A DNA stretch of 64,000 bases from Sphingobacterium sp. SYP-B4668 (GCF_027627455.1 NZ_CP115483.1:4278001-4342000); one strand, 5' to 3'. Counted from the stretch's first letter, positions 52,990 to 62,141 are shown. Notes: generated by a model from the sequence alone, not told the origin. Translations and numbers: made by a program.

Positions 52990-54609
52990 ATGACTAAATA
53001 TATTTTTGTTACGGGCGGCGTTACTTCGTCGTTAGGGAAAGGCATTATTGCAGCATCTCTTGCCAAACTTCTCCAGGCACGTGGCTATAAGGTTACCATT
53101 CAAAAATTCGACCCTTACATCAACATCGATCCAGGAACATTGAATCCATACGAACATGGCGAATGCTATGTAACGGAAGATGGAGCTGAAACGGACCTTG
53201 ATTTGGGACATTACGAGCGATTCTTAAATGTACCGACCTCCCAAGCTAACAACGTCACTACTGGTAGAATCTATCAACATGTAATCGAGAAAGAACGTGA
53301 AGGAGCATACTTGGGCAAAACTGTTCAAGTCATCCCACATATCACGGACGAAATCAAAAGACGCATGCAACTACTTGGCGAGACGGGTGAGTATGATATT
53401 GTGATTACCGAATTGGGAGGCACGGTAGGTGATATCGAATCTCTTCCTTTTGTAGAAGCGGTGCGCCAATTGAGGTGGGAGTTGGGCAATAATGATTCAT
53501 TGGTGATACACTTGACATTGGTACCTTATCTTGCGGCCGCAGGTGAGCTCAAAACAAAACCGACTCAGCACTCTGTCAAAACACTATTGGAATATGGTGT
53601 GCAGCCTGATATTCTGGTATGTCGTACCGAGCACACGTTATCTCAAGATATTCGTAAAAAATTAGCATTGTTCTGCAACGTTAATATCAATGCCGTCGTG
53701 GAGTCTATCGATGCTTCTACTATTTACGATGTCCCGTTGTTAATGTTCAAAGAACATCTGGATAAAACGGTATTGACCAAATTAAAACTCTCGACCAAAA
53801 ACGACCCCGATTTGACGAATTGGAAAGCTTTCTTAGGGAAACTCAAAAACCCTACCAATGAAGTAAATATCGCATTAGTGGGTAAATATGTAGAACTTCC
53901 AGATGCTTACAAATCCATCTCTGAAGCTTTTATACATGCTGGAGCTAGCAATGAATGCAAAGTAAAATTACATTACGTTGCTGCAGAAAGCGTTGGGAAG
54001 GAAAATGTTACGGATAAATTAAAGGGAATGGATGGGGTACTGGTAGCTCCAGGATTTGGCGAACGTGGTCTTGACGGAAAGCTCAATACCATTCAATACG
54101 TACGTGAAAATAATATTCCTTTCTTTGGTATTTGTCTAGGTATGCAATGTTCGGTAATTGAATTTGGTCGTAATGTCCTCGGTCTAGCTGACGCCAATAG
54201 CTTTGAGATGGACGATACGACCACTAATCCTGTCATCAACTTAATGGAAGAGCAAAAGAACATCACTAATATGGGTGGTACGATGCGATTGGGAGCGTAT
54301 GACTGTGAGATCAAAAAAGGGACAAAAGCCGCTGCAATTTATGGAAAAACAAAAATATCGGAAAGGCATCGTCACCGCTATGAGTTCAATAATGCTTATT
54401 TAGAGCAGTATGAAAAAGCAGGTATGATTGCCTCAGGATTCAATCCAGACACGGGTTTAGTCGAAATTGTGGAACTGAAAAATCATCCATTCTTTGTGGC
54501 AGGTCAATTTCATCCAGAATTAAAATCAACTGTAGCAAATCCTCACCCACTTTTTGTTAGCTTTGTAGCCGCTTGTTTAGCGGGTCAAAAAGCAAAAGCA
54601 ACAAAATAA
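52990..54609 (+). CDS. pyrG: CTP synthase
   Basis: 539 residues from MTKYIFVTGGVTSSLGKGI, the universal start of the family; the 46 extra in-frame codons upstream contain the promoter and are not coding. The synthetase domain has the P-loop GGVTSSLGKG and the block QKFDPYINIDPGTLNPYEHG. The glutaminase domain has the nucleophile Cys in FFGICLGMQCSVIEF and the His-Glu pair in AGQFHPELKS. It makes CTP from UTP, ATP and glutamine. yidC follows after 40 bp in the same transcript. Confidence 0.98.
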   Translation: MTKYIFVTGGVTSSLGKGIIAASLAKLLQARGYKVTIQKFDPYINIDPGTLNPYEHGECYVTEDGAETDLDLGHYERFLNVPTSQANNVTTGRIYQHVIEKEREGAYLGKTVQVIPHITDEIKRRMQLLGETGEYDIVITELGGTVGDIESLPFVEAVRQLRWELGNNDSLVIHLTLVPYLAAAGELKTKPTQHSVKTLLEYGVQPDILVCRTEHTLSQDIRKKLALFCNVNINAVVESIDASTIYDVPLLMFKEHLDKTVLTKLKLSTKNDPDLTNWKAFLGKLKNPTNEVNIALVGKYVELPDAYKSISEAFIHAGASNECKVKLHYVAAESVGKENVTDKLKGMDGVLVAPGFGERGLDGKLNTIQYVRENNIPFFGICLGMQCSVIEFGRNVLGLADANSFEMDDTTTNPVINLMEEQKNITNMGGTMRLGAYDCEIKKGTKAAAIYGKTKISERHRHRYEFNNAYLEQYEKAGMIASGFNPDTGLVEIVELKNHPFFVAGQFHPELKSTVANPHPLFVSFVAACLAGQKAKATK

Positions 54610-54649
54610 GGACTGTTGTCTAATATTGAATAGAAATTAATAAGTAAAA

Positions 54650-56473
54650 ATGGATAGAAATACCCTGATTGGTTTAATTCTGATTTTTGCGATTTTAGGT
54701 GGATCATTCTACCTGATGAAGCCTTCAGAATCAGAGATTAAACAAGAACAAAGATTACAAGATTCTTTGAAACGTGTGAAGGCTGGATTGCCTCCAACTC
54801 TTGATTCAACAAAGAATACTGCTGTTAAAGCCGCAACTCCTTCACTTGTCGATTCGGCTGATTTAAAAAAACCATTTGGTGGTGCCAAATATGGTGATGA
54901 GAAGATCATCACGTTGGAAAATGAAAAAATCATTGCCAAAGTCACTTCAAAAGGTGGACGTGTAAAATCCGTTGAACTCAAAAACGAGAAGAACTTTGAT
55001 GGATCGCCTTTAATCCTATTTGACGGGAACAACAATAGATTTGGACTTTTATTCAATGCGGCAGGTCAGAATATCGCTACGAATGACCTTAATTTTCAAT
55101 CGTCAGATGTCGATGCCGTCGTGAACAACGATGATACCAAGTCTATCAAGTTCAGACTAAACTATAACGAAGCTCAGTATATTGAGTATACTTATACATT
55201 AAAAGGCAACGACTACAATTTAGCTTTGGATGTCAACGCAGTAGGTTTGCAAAATTTGGTTCCTCAAGACCAAAAGACTATTCTATTGGATTGGGGTGCT
55301 ATACTTTATCAAAAAGAGAAAAATGTAAAAGGAGAACGTGATAAGTCCTCTATCTACTACAAGACAGCAGAGAATGATGTAGACCACCTCAGTGAGACAG
55401 GGGACGATGAGGAGAAATTGGAGAAAAAGCTAACTTGGATAGCATTCAAGCAACACTATTTTTCCAGTATCTTAAGTAGCAAGACTGGGTTCGCTTCTGC
55501 TGACCTAGATGTTAAAACTGCTGCAGACTTGGATATTGTAAAACTTTACAGTGCTAAAGCTAAATTGGATTTTTCAAACCAAAAGGACAACCAGTATTCG
55601 TTCAACTTTTTCTTCGGTCCAAATAAGTATAATATCCTGAAAGCACAGAATAATGATTACCACCGTATCATCAATATGGGATGGGGACCTATGCGTTGGA
55701 TCAACCAATGGATCACGGTTCCTGTGTTCAACTTTCTAGATGGTTTTCACATGAGTTATGGAATTGTTATTTTGATTTTGACAGTTCTATTAAAAGGTGT
55801 TCTCTTCCCACTGACCTACAAATCATACCTGTCAATGGCGAAAATGCGTGTATTAAAACCACAATTGGACGAAATAAAAGCCAAGGTAGGTGACGACAAC
55901 GCGATGCTATTGCAACAGGAGCAGATGAAATTATATAAACAGGCGGGGGTCAACCCATTGGGGGGCTGTCTACCGCTTGTCATACAGATGCCATTTACGA
56001 TTGCATTCTTCTACTTCTTCCCGAATTTATTCGAATTGAGGGGAGAAAGCTTTTTATGGGTGAAAGACTTATCGACCTACGACGCGCCGATTACTTTTCC
56101 AGCGATTTTCGGAATTGACCACATATCTTTTATGTGTATCTTAATGACATTAACGACATTATTGACTACGTGGTATAATAATGCAACTTCAGGAGTTAGT
56201 GGACAGATGAAATATATTGGATATTTCATGCCGTTAATCTTCTTCTTCGTCTTAAATAGTTTCCCTGCTGGTCTTAACTATTACTACTTCTTGGGAGCTG
56301 TCTTCACGTTCTTGACTCAACTTATCATCCGCACATTCGTAGATGATGATAAGATTTTAGCCAAACTTGAAGCGAACAAAAAGCGCCCTGAGTCTGAAAA
56401 GAAAAAATCTTCTTTTCAAGCCAAAATGGAAGAAATGATGAGGCAACAACAAGCTCAAAAAGGAAAAAAATAG
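54650..56473 (+). CDS. yidC: Membrane protein insertase YidC
   Basis: 607 residues. One N-terminal helix (about 5-24), a large periplasmic domain (about 70-350), then the conserved insertase core with five helices from about 365, including GVNPLGGCLPLVIQMPFTIAF and FPAGLNYYYFLGAVFTFLTQ. The basic C-terminus (KKKSSFQAKMEEMMRQQQAQ and beyond) fits contact with the ribosome. YidC inserts and folds inner-membrane proteins. Cotranscription with pyrG is typical of Bacteroidota. Confidence 0.97.
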   Translation: MDRNTLIGLILIFAILGGSFYLMKPSESEIKQEQRLQDSLKRVKAGLPPTLDSTKNTAVKAATPSLVDSADLKKPFGGAKYGDEKIITLENEKIIAKVTSKGGRVKSVELKNEKNFDGSPLILFDGNNNRFGLLFNAAGQNIATNDLNFQSSDVDAVVNNDDTKSIKFRLNYNEAQYIEYTYTLKGNDYNLALDVNAVGLQNLVPQDQKTILLDWGAILYQKEKNVKGERDKSSIYYKTAENDVDHLSETGDDEEKLEKKLTWIAFKQHYFSSILSSKTGFASADLDVKTAADLDIVKLYSAKAKLDFSNQKDNQYSFNFFFGPNKYNILKAQNNDYHRIINMGWGPMRWINQWITVPVFNFLDGFHMSYGIVILILTVLLKGVLFPLTYKSYLSMAKMRVLKPQLDEIKAKVGDDNAMLLQQEQMKLYKQAGVNPLGGCLPLVIQMPFTIAFFYFFPNLFELRGESFLWVKDLSTYDAPITFPAIFGIDHISFMCILMTLTTLLTTWYNNATSGVSGQMKYIGYFMPLIFFFVLNSFPAGLNYYYFLGAVFTFLTQLIIRTFVDDDKILAKLEANKKRPESEKKKSSFQAKMEEMMRQQQAQKGKK

Positions 56474-56493
56474 GAAGCATTTCTTAATGCAGT

Positions 56494-56528
56494 AAAAAGT
56501 CCACTCTAACCGCTAGAGTGGACTTTTT
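56494..56528 (+). terminator. Terminator after yidC
   Basis: AAAAAGTCCACTCTA pairs perfectly with TAGAGTGGACTTTTT (15 bp, 5-nt loop), ending in a T run. Confidence 0.93.
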
Positions 56529-56816
56529 TATTTTCTCCCTGTTATAGCTAATGGACGAAGGGTTATCCATCACCTAATAAGCAAGTCTTGACAGGGTGGA
56601 ATAAAACAACGGCATATAAATATATTGCAATCCTGCGGGTGCTTGAATTCAGCCTCGAACAGCATAAGACTAGCAATAATGGCTTGATTCCACATGCTCA
56701 AAGGGTAATCAAGAGCGCTATTAGATTGTTACTACTGCCTGTGAAGTATTATTTTGACCATATTGTGCCATCCATTTTCTTTGGGTACAATATGCTTTTT
56801 TAACATGTTCACTTCG
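56529..56816. other. Gap between yidC and the acyl-CoA dehydrogenase
   Basis: A 71-codon plus-strand frame with TTG start (56588-56803) has no recognisable motif and no ribosome site and is not accepted. No other feature was seen. Confidence 0.5.
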
Positions 56817-58166
56817 CTATACAAAAGCACTAAAGCCAGTAATACTGCGTCCTACAATAAGGGAATTGATTTCCTTAGTACCTTCGTAAGAATAGATAGC
56901 TTCTGCATCGGCAAGGAAACGGGCTACGTTGTATTCCAATAGAATGCCATTCCCACCCATTACTTCTCGGGCTTTTGAAACGATATCTCGTGTACGTAGG
57001 GAACAAAATACTTTGGCCAATGAGGCATGCTCATCTTTTAGCTGACCAGCATCTTGAAGCTCCGACAACCTATAGACGAGTGTCTGCATAGCTGTCAAAT
57101 TGGACAACATTTCGACGAGATGATTTTGGATCAACTGGAAAGAAGCTATGGGCTTACCAAATTGTTTACGTTGGCGGGTGTAATCTAATGCATTTTCATA
57201 GGCTCCTCGAGCACATCCAACCGCCATCCAAGCTACTCCTGCTCTTGTCATTTGCAGTACTTTTGCCGTGTCTTTGAAAGAATTGGCCTGTTGTAAGCGA
57301 TCAGATTCAGCTATGACACAATTGGACAGGGTAATCAAACCGTTCTGCACAATCCTAAGCGCCATTTTGCCTTTAATTTTCTCGACGACAAAACCTGGGG
57401 TTCCCTTTCGAACTATAAACCCCTTTACTTCTCCATCATCCAAATCTTTGGCCCAAACGATAGTGATATCCGAAAACGTGGAGTTACCTATCCATTTCTT
57501 TTGTCCATTGAGTACCCACCCTTCCGCTGTCTTGCGGCATGTCGTAGTCAGTCCTCCGGCAGCTCCCGACCCCACCTCTGGTTCGGTAAGGCCAAACGCA
57601 CCTATGACTTCCATTTTTTGCATTTTTGGCAACCACTCTTGTTTTTGTTCTTCCGACCCACAGATATAAATAGATCCCATTGCCAAACCACTCTGTACAC
57701 CAAAAAAAGTAGCAATAGAAGAGTCTACACGTGCAATTTCAGCAGCAATGATACCCTCCATCAAAGATGATCCACCTGCACAACCGTATCCTTCATAAGT
57801 ATAGCCAGCAAGATTAAGGGCCGCAAATTTTGGAATAATCTCAAAAGGGAATTCATCTCTCAGCCAGTAATTATTGACAATCGGCTGAATCTCGGACTCC
57901 ATGAAAGACCTTACTTTCAATTGAAGTGCTCGATCTTGTTCATTCAACTTGGAATCAATATCATAGAAATCACCGTTGATAGGCGGCAATTCTTTTTTAT
58001 TTCCGCCCCCGGTCAACATCTTCATGACCATCTGCAATTGTTTATCATCCATTTTGGCGACAGCATTCAAAACTTGCTTCAAGTCAACTTTTTTAGAAAT
58101 CTTTTCCAATTGTTCTAAATCGACAGACTTCATCAAATCCATCATACTCTTAATTTTGTCAAACAT
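56817..58166 (-). CDS. Acyl-CoA dehydrogenase (glutaryl-CoA dehydrogenase-like)
   Basis: 449 residues. The ACAD core starts near 70. FAD/substrate motifs are IGAFGLTEPEVGSGAAGGLT near 189, WVLNGQKKWIGNSTFSD near 217 and QFGKPIASFQLIQNHLVEML near 334. The catalytic Glu is expected in YEGTKEINSL near 430. The first 60 residues are an unusual Met/Lys/Leu/Asp-rich helical extension (MKSVDLEQLEKISKKVDLKQ and beyond) absent from typical ACADs. It oxidises an acyl-CoA at the alpha-beta bond; the exact substrate is not determined. Single gene. Confidence 0.92.
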   Translation of the reverse strand: MFDKIKSMMDLMKSVDLEQLEKISKKVDLKQVLNAVAKMDDKQLQMVMKMLTGGGNKKELPPINGDFYDIDSKLNEQDRALQLKVRSFMESEIQPIVNNYWLRDEFPFEIIPKFAALNLAGYTYEGYGCAGGSSLMEGIIAAEIARVDSSIATFFGVQSGLAMGSIYICGSEEQKQEWLPKMQKMEVIGAFGLTEPEVGSGAAGGLTTTCRKTAEGWVLNGQKKWIGNSTFSDITIVWAKDLDDGEVKGFIVRKGTPGFVVEKIKGKMALRIVQNGLITLSNCVIAESDRLQQANSFKDTAKVLQMTRAGVAWMAVGCARGAYENALDYTRQRKQFGKPIASFQLIQNHLVEMLSNLTAMQTLVYRLSELQDAGQLKDEHASLAKVFCSLRTRDIVSKAREVMGGNGILLEYNVARFLADAEAIYSYEGTKEINSLIVGRSITGFSAFV

Positions 58167-58445
58167 ATAGATATCGTTTAGTGCATCTCCTTAACCTTAA
58201 CAAAAGGTCTCTTATTTTAGTTTTATTGAAGTATATATTTTAGAGCTTGTGTTAAATATATTCAATAATCCTCCAATTCACGGTAAACAATAAAAATATG
58301 AAAAAAAATAAACCATTTAAATCACTGTAAATAAGACTCTTAAATTAAAAAGTAAAAAAAATGAAATAATTGGGGTTACCTTTTAGGGTTACGGGTATTA
58401 ATGGTAAATAAACAAATTTGTTTCAATTAAAATAGAAAATTAAAA

Positions 58446-58664
58446 ATGAAAAACTTATTCAAATTCGGATTTTTAGGTTTAGCTTTAACTTTGGCTTTCG
58501 CTTCATGTGGTAACTCTACTACTAAAACTGAAGAAGCTGCTGATTCATTAGCTGATTCTATCTCTGCTACAACTGATTCTATCGCTGATTCATTGAACAA
58601 CGTTGCTGATTCACTTAAAGCTACTGGTGATTCTATCGCTGATTCACTTAAAGCTGTAAAATAA
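58446..58664 (+). CDS. 72-residue repetitive lipoprotein
   Basis: MKNLFKFGFLGLALTLAFAS-C is a lipoprotein signal. The mature 52 residues are almost only Ala, Asp, Ser, Leu, Ile, Thr and Lys, with repeats of the type DSIADSL spaced about 7-11 residues apart (around 36-42, 44-50, 54-58 and 62-69), the pattern of a long amphipathic helix or coiled coil. Codons are uniform (GCT, GAT, TCT/TCA), as in highly expressed genes. It resembles Lpp-type or entericidin-type envelope proteins in size and composition only. The A/T-rich 279-bp region upstream has no clear promoter box. Confidence 0.85.
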   Translation: MKNLFKFGFLGLALTLAFASCGNSTTKTEEAADSLADSISATTDSIADSLNNVADSLKATGDSIADSLKAVK

Positions 58665-58693
58665 TCTCTGATTTAGAGCAAATAACTCAATAG

Positions 58694-58725
58694 AAGCCGG
58701 TGCAATATGCACTGGCTTTTTTTAT
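58694..58725 (+). terminator. Terminator after the small lipoprotein gene
   Basis: AAGCCGGTGCA pairs with TGCACTGGCTT (11 bp with one G-T pair, 3-nt loop), followed by a run of eight T. Confidence 0.9.
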
Positions 58726-58824
58726 TCTCCTTTTTCTCCCTAAAAAAGCCTACTAATTCACATATAGGAACATTATTGCTTTGTTTTTTGCGAAGAGATA
58801 TTCGTGATTGCCAAGCATTTTATC

Positions 58825-58832
58825 TAATTTTG
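58825..58832 (+). promoter_or_regulatory. -7 box for purB
   Basis: TAATTTTG in the context TTATCTAATTTTG, 19 nt before the ATG at 58852. Confidence 0.55.
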
Positions 58833-58851
58833 TCAAAATAACTTGACTAAG

Positions 58852-60201
58852 ATGGCTTTATCTTCCCTTACTGCCGTATCTCCTGTAGACGGCCGCTACT
58901 ATAACGCAACACATGAACTCGCAGCTTACTTTTCGGAATTTGCTTTAATAAAATATCGCGTGCTTGTCGAAATTGAATACTTCATTTCGTTGACGACTTC
59001 AGGTATTCCACAGCTCCAACATTTTGATGGTTCATTAAATGAAAAATTAAGAGATATCTATCGTAATTTTACAATTGAAGATGCCCAGTGGATAAAGGAT
59101 AAAGAGAAAATCACAAATCACGACGTAAAAGCTGTAGAATACTTCATTAAAGACAAATTTGAGCTTTTTGGCTTGCATGACTCTTTGGAGTTCATCCATT
59201 TTGGCCTTACTTCTCAAGATATCAACAATACGGCAATTCCTTATAGTTGGAAAGAGGCAATCCAAAACAGTTATCTTCCAGCAATCGAAGAATTAACAAA
59301 CGAGCTCCGTGCTCTTTCTGACGAATGGACAAATATTCCTATGCTGGCCCGGACACATGGACAGCCGGCGTCACCAACGAGACTTGGAAAAGAAATCAAA
59401 GTGTTTGTAGAGCGTATCGAGAAGCAAATTCAGTTGCTCATCGCTGTTCCATACTCCGCAAAGTTTGGAGGGGCTACAGGTAACTTTAATGCACATCATA
59501 TTGCTTACCCGACCCACAATTGGGTAGACTTTGGAAACAATTTCGTGAACAACGTATTGGGACTGGACCGCTCTCAAACAACTACCCAAATTGAACATTA
59601 CGATAACTTCGCGGCTAGCTGCGATGCACTAAAAAGGGTCAATACCATTATTATCGATTTATCTCGAGACATTTGGACGTATATTTCAATGGATTATTTC
59701 AAGCAGAAAATCACCGCGGGTCAAATTGGATCCTCAGCGATGCCGCATAAAGTGAATCCGATTGATTTTGAAAATGCAGAGGGAAACCTGGGCTTGGCGA
59801 ATGCACTGTTTGAGCATTTGGCAGCCAAACTCCCAATCTCTCGCTTACAACGTGATTTGACAGATTCGACAGTATTGAGAAATATCGGAGTTCCGTTTGC
59901 ACATACGTTGATTGCAATCAAATCGACACTGCGAGGCCTTCGTAAATTAATTTTGAATGAGAAAGCACTTCAAGAAGATCTTGAAAAGAATTGGGCGGTA
60001 GTTGCGGAAGCACTTCAAACGATATTGAGACGTGAAGGTTACCCTAAACCATATGAAGCATTGAAAGATTTGACCCGTACAAATACGCATATCACGTCTG
60101 AAACAATCGCTGAATTTGTAGAGAACTTGAATGTTAGTGCGGAGGTAAAAGCGGAATTGAAGGCGATATCCCCCTCCACTTACACTGGAGTGCAACTATA
60201 A
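58852..60201 (+). CDS. purB: Adenylosuccinate lyase
   Basis: 449 residues from MALSSLTAVSPVDGRYYNAT; the TTG at 58843 adds three residues and is less likely. The fumarase-superfamily signature SSAMPHKVNPIDFENAEGNL near 294-313 contains the catalytic Ser loop. THGQPASPTRLGKE and HFGLTSQDINNTA are the other two active-site blocks. It acts twice in purine synthesis, splitting SAICAR and adenylosuccinate to release fumarate. It appears monocistronic. Confidence 0.97.
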   Translation: MALSSLTAVSPVDGRYYNATHELAAYFSEFALIKYRVLVEIEYFISLTTSGIPQLQHFDGSLNEKLRDIYRNFTIEDAQWIKDKEKITNHDVKAVEYFIKDKFELFGLHDSLEFIHFGLTSQDINNTAIPYSWKEAIQNSYLPAIEELTNELRALSDEWTNIPMLARTHGQPASPTRLGKEIKVFVERIEKQIQLLIAVPYSAKFGGATGNFNAHHIAYPTHNWVDFGNNFVNNVLGLDRSQTTTQIEHYDNFAASCDALKRVNTIIIDLSRDIWTYISMDYFKQKITAGQIGSSAMPHKVNPIDFENAEGNLGLANALFEHLAAKLPISRLQRDLTDSTVLRNIGVPFAHTLIAIKSTLRGLRKLILNEKALQEDLEKNWAVVAEALQTILRREGYPKPYEALKDLTRTNTHITSETIAEFVENLNVSAEVKAELKAISPSTYTGVQL

Positions 60202-60242
60202 GCTTTGACGCTTTAATGACGGGTAGGCAAGTTGAAAACCCC

Positions 60243-60250
60243 TATCTTTG
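60243..60250 (+). promoter_or_regulatory. -7 box for the Nfu gene
   Basis: TATCTTTG, 25 nt before the ATG at 60276. Confidence 0.6.
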
Positions 60251-60275
60251 TTAGACTATTATAGAGAGTAAAACT

Positions 60276-60830
60276 ATGGCAACCATAAACGTATATACGG
60301 AAACAACTCCGAATCCAGCGACAATGAAATTTTTGGTCAACAAATTGTTGATCAATGGAAGTTTAGACTATGCAAATAAGGAAAAGGCGCAAGAGTCTCC
60401 TTTTGCTAGTGAATTATTTAAATTCAACTTTGTAAATGGTGTTTTTTTCGCCAGCAATTTTGTAACAGTAACCAAATCCGATGGTGTTGAGTGGGATGAT
60501 ATTGAAGCCATCTTAAAAGACTTTATCAAAGGAGCAGTAGAATCTGAACTTGCGGTAAAAGAAGTGCATCATGACGAAGATGTTGAGTTTGAAGGAACAG
60601 AGGTAGAGGTTAAAATCCAGCAGGTATTACACGACTATGTACGTCCGGCTGTTGAACAAGATGGAGGAGCCATCGCGTACAAATCATTTGAAAATGGTAC
60701 GGTGACTGTGGAATTAAGAGGTTCATGCAGTGGTTGTCCATCTTCAACGATTACGCTTAAATCGGGTATTGAAGGGCTATTGAAACGAATGGTCCCTGAA
60801 GTAGAGGAAGTTGTTGCAGAAGCAATGTAA
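60276..60830 (+). CDS. Nfu-type iron-sulfur cluster carrier
   Basis: 184 residues. An Nfu N-terminal domain (about 1-90, starting MATINVYTETTPNPATMKFL) precedes an acidic linker and the NifU C-terminal domain (about 108-180) with RPAVEQDGGAIAYKSFENG and the cluster-binding pair in GSCSGCPSS. It carries an assembled Fe-S cluster to apo-enzymes in the cytoplasm. This Nfu1-like form differs from E. coli NfuA, whose N-terminus is an A-type domain. No suf genes are next to it. Confidence 0.95.
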   Translation: MATINVYTETTPNPATMKFLVNKLLINGSLDYANKEKAQESPFASELFKFNFVNGVFFASNFVTVTKSDGVEWDDIEAILKDFIKGAVESELAVKEVHHDEDVEFEGTEVEVKIQQVLHDYVRPAVEQDGGAIAYKSFENGTVTVELRGSCSGCPSSTITLKSGIEGLLKRMVPEVEEVVAEAM

Positions 60831-60839
60831 ACTGCATGA

Positions 60840-60880
60840 AATGAAAGAAGGCTAAATCAATGATTTAGCCTTCTTTCATT
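60840..60880 (+). terminator. 41-nt near-perfect palindrome after the Nfu gene
   Basis: 20-bp perfect arms around one unpaired A at 60860. It ends 13 nt before the next ATG and lacks a long T run, so it may terminate or shape the leader of the next gene. Confidence 0.65.
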
Positions 60881-60893
60881 AATAACACCACAT

Positions 60894-61469
60894 ATGCACA
60901 TCATTAAATATTATTTTCTTTTGGTTGGTCTGCTCCTAGGAAACGCTCTCTTGGCGCAGGTTACTCTTGTGCATGTTAACAAGTCAACTATCGATCGAAA
61001 TAAGGTTGCTTATAGCGGCACTAGGATAATGACGGTGGATGCTGTTGAGACAATGCAAGGGAATAGACTATACATCTTCTCTAAAAATGAAAAAGGTGAA
61101 ACCGCAGACTCTCTTTATGCGGAGGAGTTTATGAAAGAAGACAATGTTTGGCAGATACAATGCAAACGAGGATTTAGTTTTCCTAATTCGATCTTGATGA
61201 CATGGGGCAATCGTAAAGCATTCTTTGATGCCGATAAAGACCATACTCCTGAAAGTTTGTTTATTTTTTCAAAAAATGATGCCTCCAACCTCGACAAACA
61301 ACAATCCGTATTCCTATTGCTATTTCATCAACGACAATTTTACACCATTGAATCCAAAGCTGAAGATCAATATATACAAAATTATTACTCGGATAATTTT
61401 GATAAGTTACCAGCGGTAATAAAAGACAGGATACTTGACTATTGGAAGAAATTAGATAAGACCAATTAA
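60894..61469 (+). CDS. Secreted protein of unknown function
   Basis: 191 residues with a signal peptide ending NALLAQ near 21. The mature part is mixed in charge, with a FFDADKDHTPESLFIFSKND segment that looks like an acidic turn or calcium-loop sequence. No family recognised. The ATG is 13 nt after the Nfu palindrome and its ribosome site is not obvious. It may be read through from the Nfu gene. Confidence 0.75.
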   Translation: MHIIKYYFLLVGLLLGNALLAQVTLVHVNKSTIDRNKVAYSGTRIMTVDAVETMQGNRLYIFSKNEKGETADSLYAEEFMKEDNVWQIQCKRGFSFPNSILMTWGNRKAFFDADKDHTPESLFIFSKNDASNLDKQQSVFLLLFHQRQFYTIESKAEDQYIQNYYSDNFDKLPAVIKDRILDYWKKLDKTN

Positions 61470-61472
61470 GAT

Positions 61473-61822
61473 CTAGCGTCTAATATCAAATCCTATCCCT
61501 CTTACAGCATGTATACCTAGCGCTGTATCATGAATTAGATACTTGCGCAATCTACTAATGAAAACATCCATGCTTCTTCCAGAATCTGTTCTCTAGTTAC
61601 AACTTGGTGATTACGTGCCCATAAATAACTCAACAGATGCATCTCTCGTTCGGTCAATCGAAAAGTTTCATTTTCATGAATCAATACAAAATTGGCTTGA
61701 TTCAAGACATAGGTTCCGATATGGATTTCATTCGGGGGTGTTAGTGTATGACTTCTACGTAATATATTTTGGATACGCAGCACCAGCTCTTCGGGGTCGC
61801 AGGGCTTGGTGATATAATCATC
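61473..61822 (-). pseudogene. Response regulator relic (OmpR family), N-terminus lost and frameshifted
   Basis: The minus strand encodes the last part of a receiver domain (DDYITKPCDPEELVLRIQNI), then a winged-helix domain through REMHLLSYLWARNHQVVTRE and QILEEAW. There the frame breaks at about 61565-61571, and the natural end continues one frame over as DVFISRLRKYLIHDTALGIH and AVRGIGFDIRR to TAG 61475. The missing 10 or so residues between lie at a repeated ATGG, which suggests a small deletion. Everything before DDYITK is absent. It cannot work as a regulator. Confidence 0.85.
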
Positions 61823-61933
61823 GATTATCAAGATACCCAAAAGGTGAGCGCCACAATCCGATTTAACTTTGGGAACCCAACCATCAAGAACAACAAGACC
61901 ATTGATAGGATTGAAGAACAAAATCGTCTTTGA
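61820..61933 (+). pseudogene. Outer-membrane beta-barrel protein relic, C-terminus only
   Basis: A plus-strand frame reads IDYQDTQKVSATIRFNFGNP and then TIKNNKTIDRIEEQNRL before TGA. This is the usual ending of Bacteroidota outer-membrane beta-barrel receptors (last strand ending FNFGN, then a Lys/Asn tail ending EEQNRL). It abuts the response-regulator relic on the other strand at 61820, as expected if one deletion removed the 5' halves of a divergent pair. The frame to its left is the regulator relic read in antisense. Confidence 0.75.
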
Positions 61934-62104
61934 AGGATAAAATCGACCAGTAATGGACTTCTGACCATTGTATCCGAAAAAGTAAATTACCACAGGAAGG
62001 GATGCACGATACCTAGGTGAGTATTGTTTTGCGGGAGACTCTTTATTGAAGTTAAAGGGAAGCAATAAATTCATATTTAATCGACCTACTCTGTTAAAAA
62101 TGAC

Positions 62105-62112
62105 TAACTTTG
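62105..62112 (+). promoter_or_regulatory. -7 box for the transketolase genes
   Basis: TAACTTTG, 29 nt before the ATG at 62142. Confidence 0.6.
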
Positions 62113-62141
62113 CGAAAGTTGTGAAAACCATATATTTAAAA

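Noticed and set aside
56588..56803. 71-codon frame between yidC and the acyl-CoA dehydrogenase
   Set aside because: TTG start, no ribosome site, no motif; the composition looks like translated intergenic DNA.
61823..62074. Minus-strand 84-codon frame fused in frame to the response-regulator relic
   Set aside because: The opposite strand gives a far better explanation, the tail of an outer-membrane barrel protein. The minus-strand residues there are its antisense.
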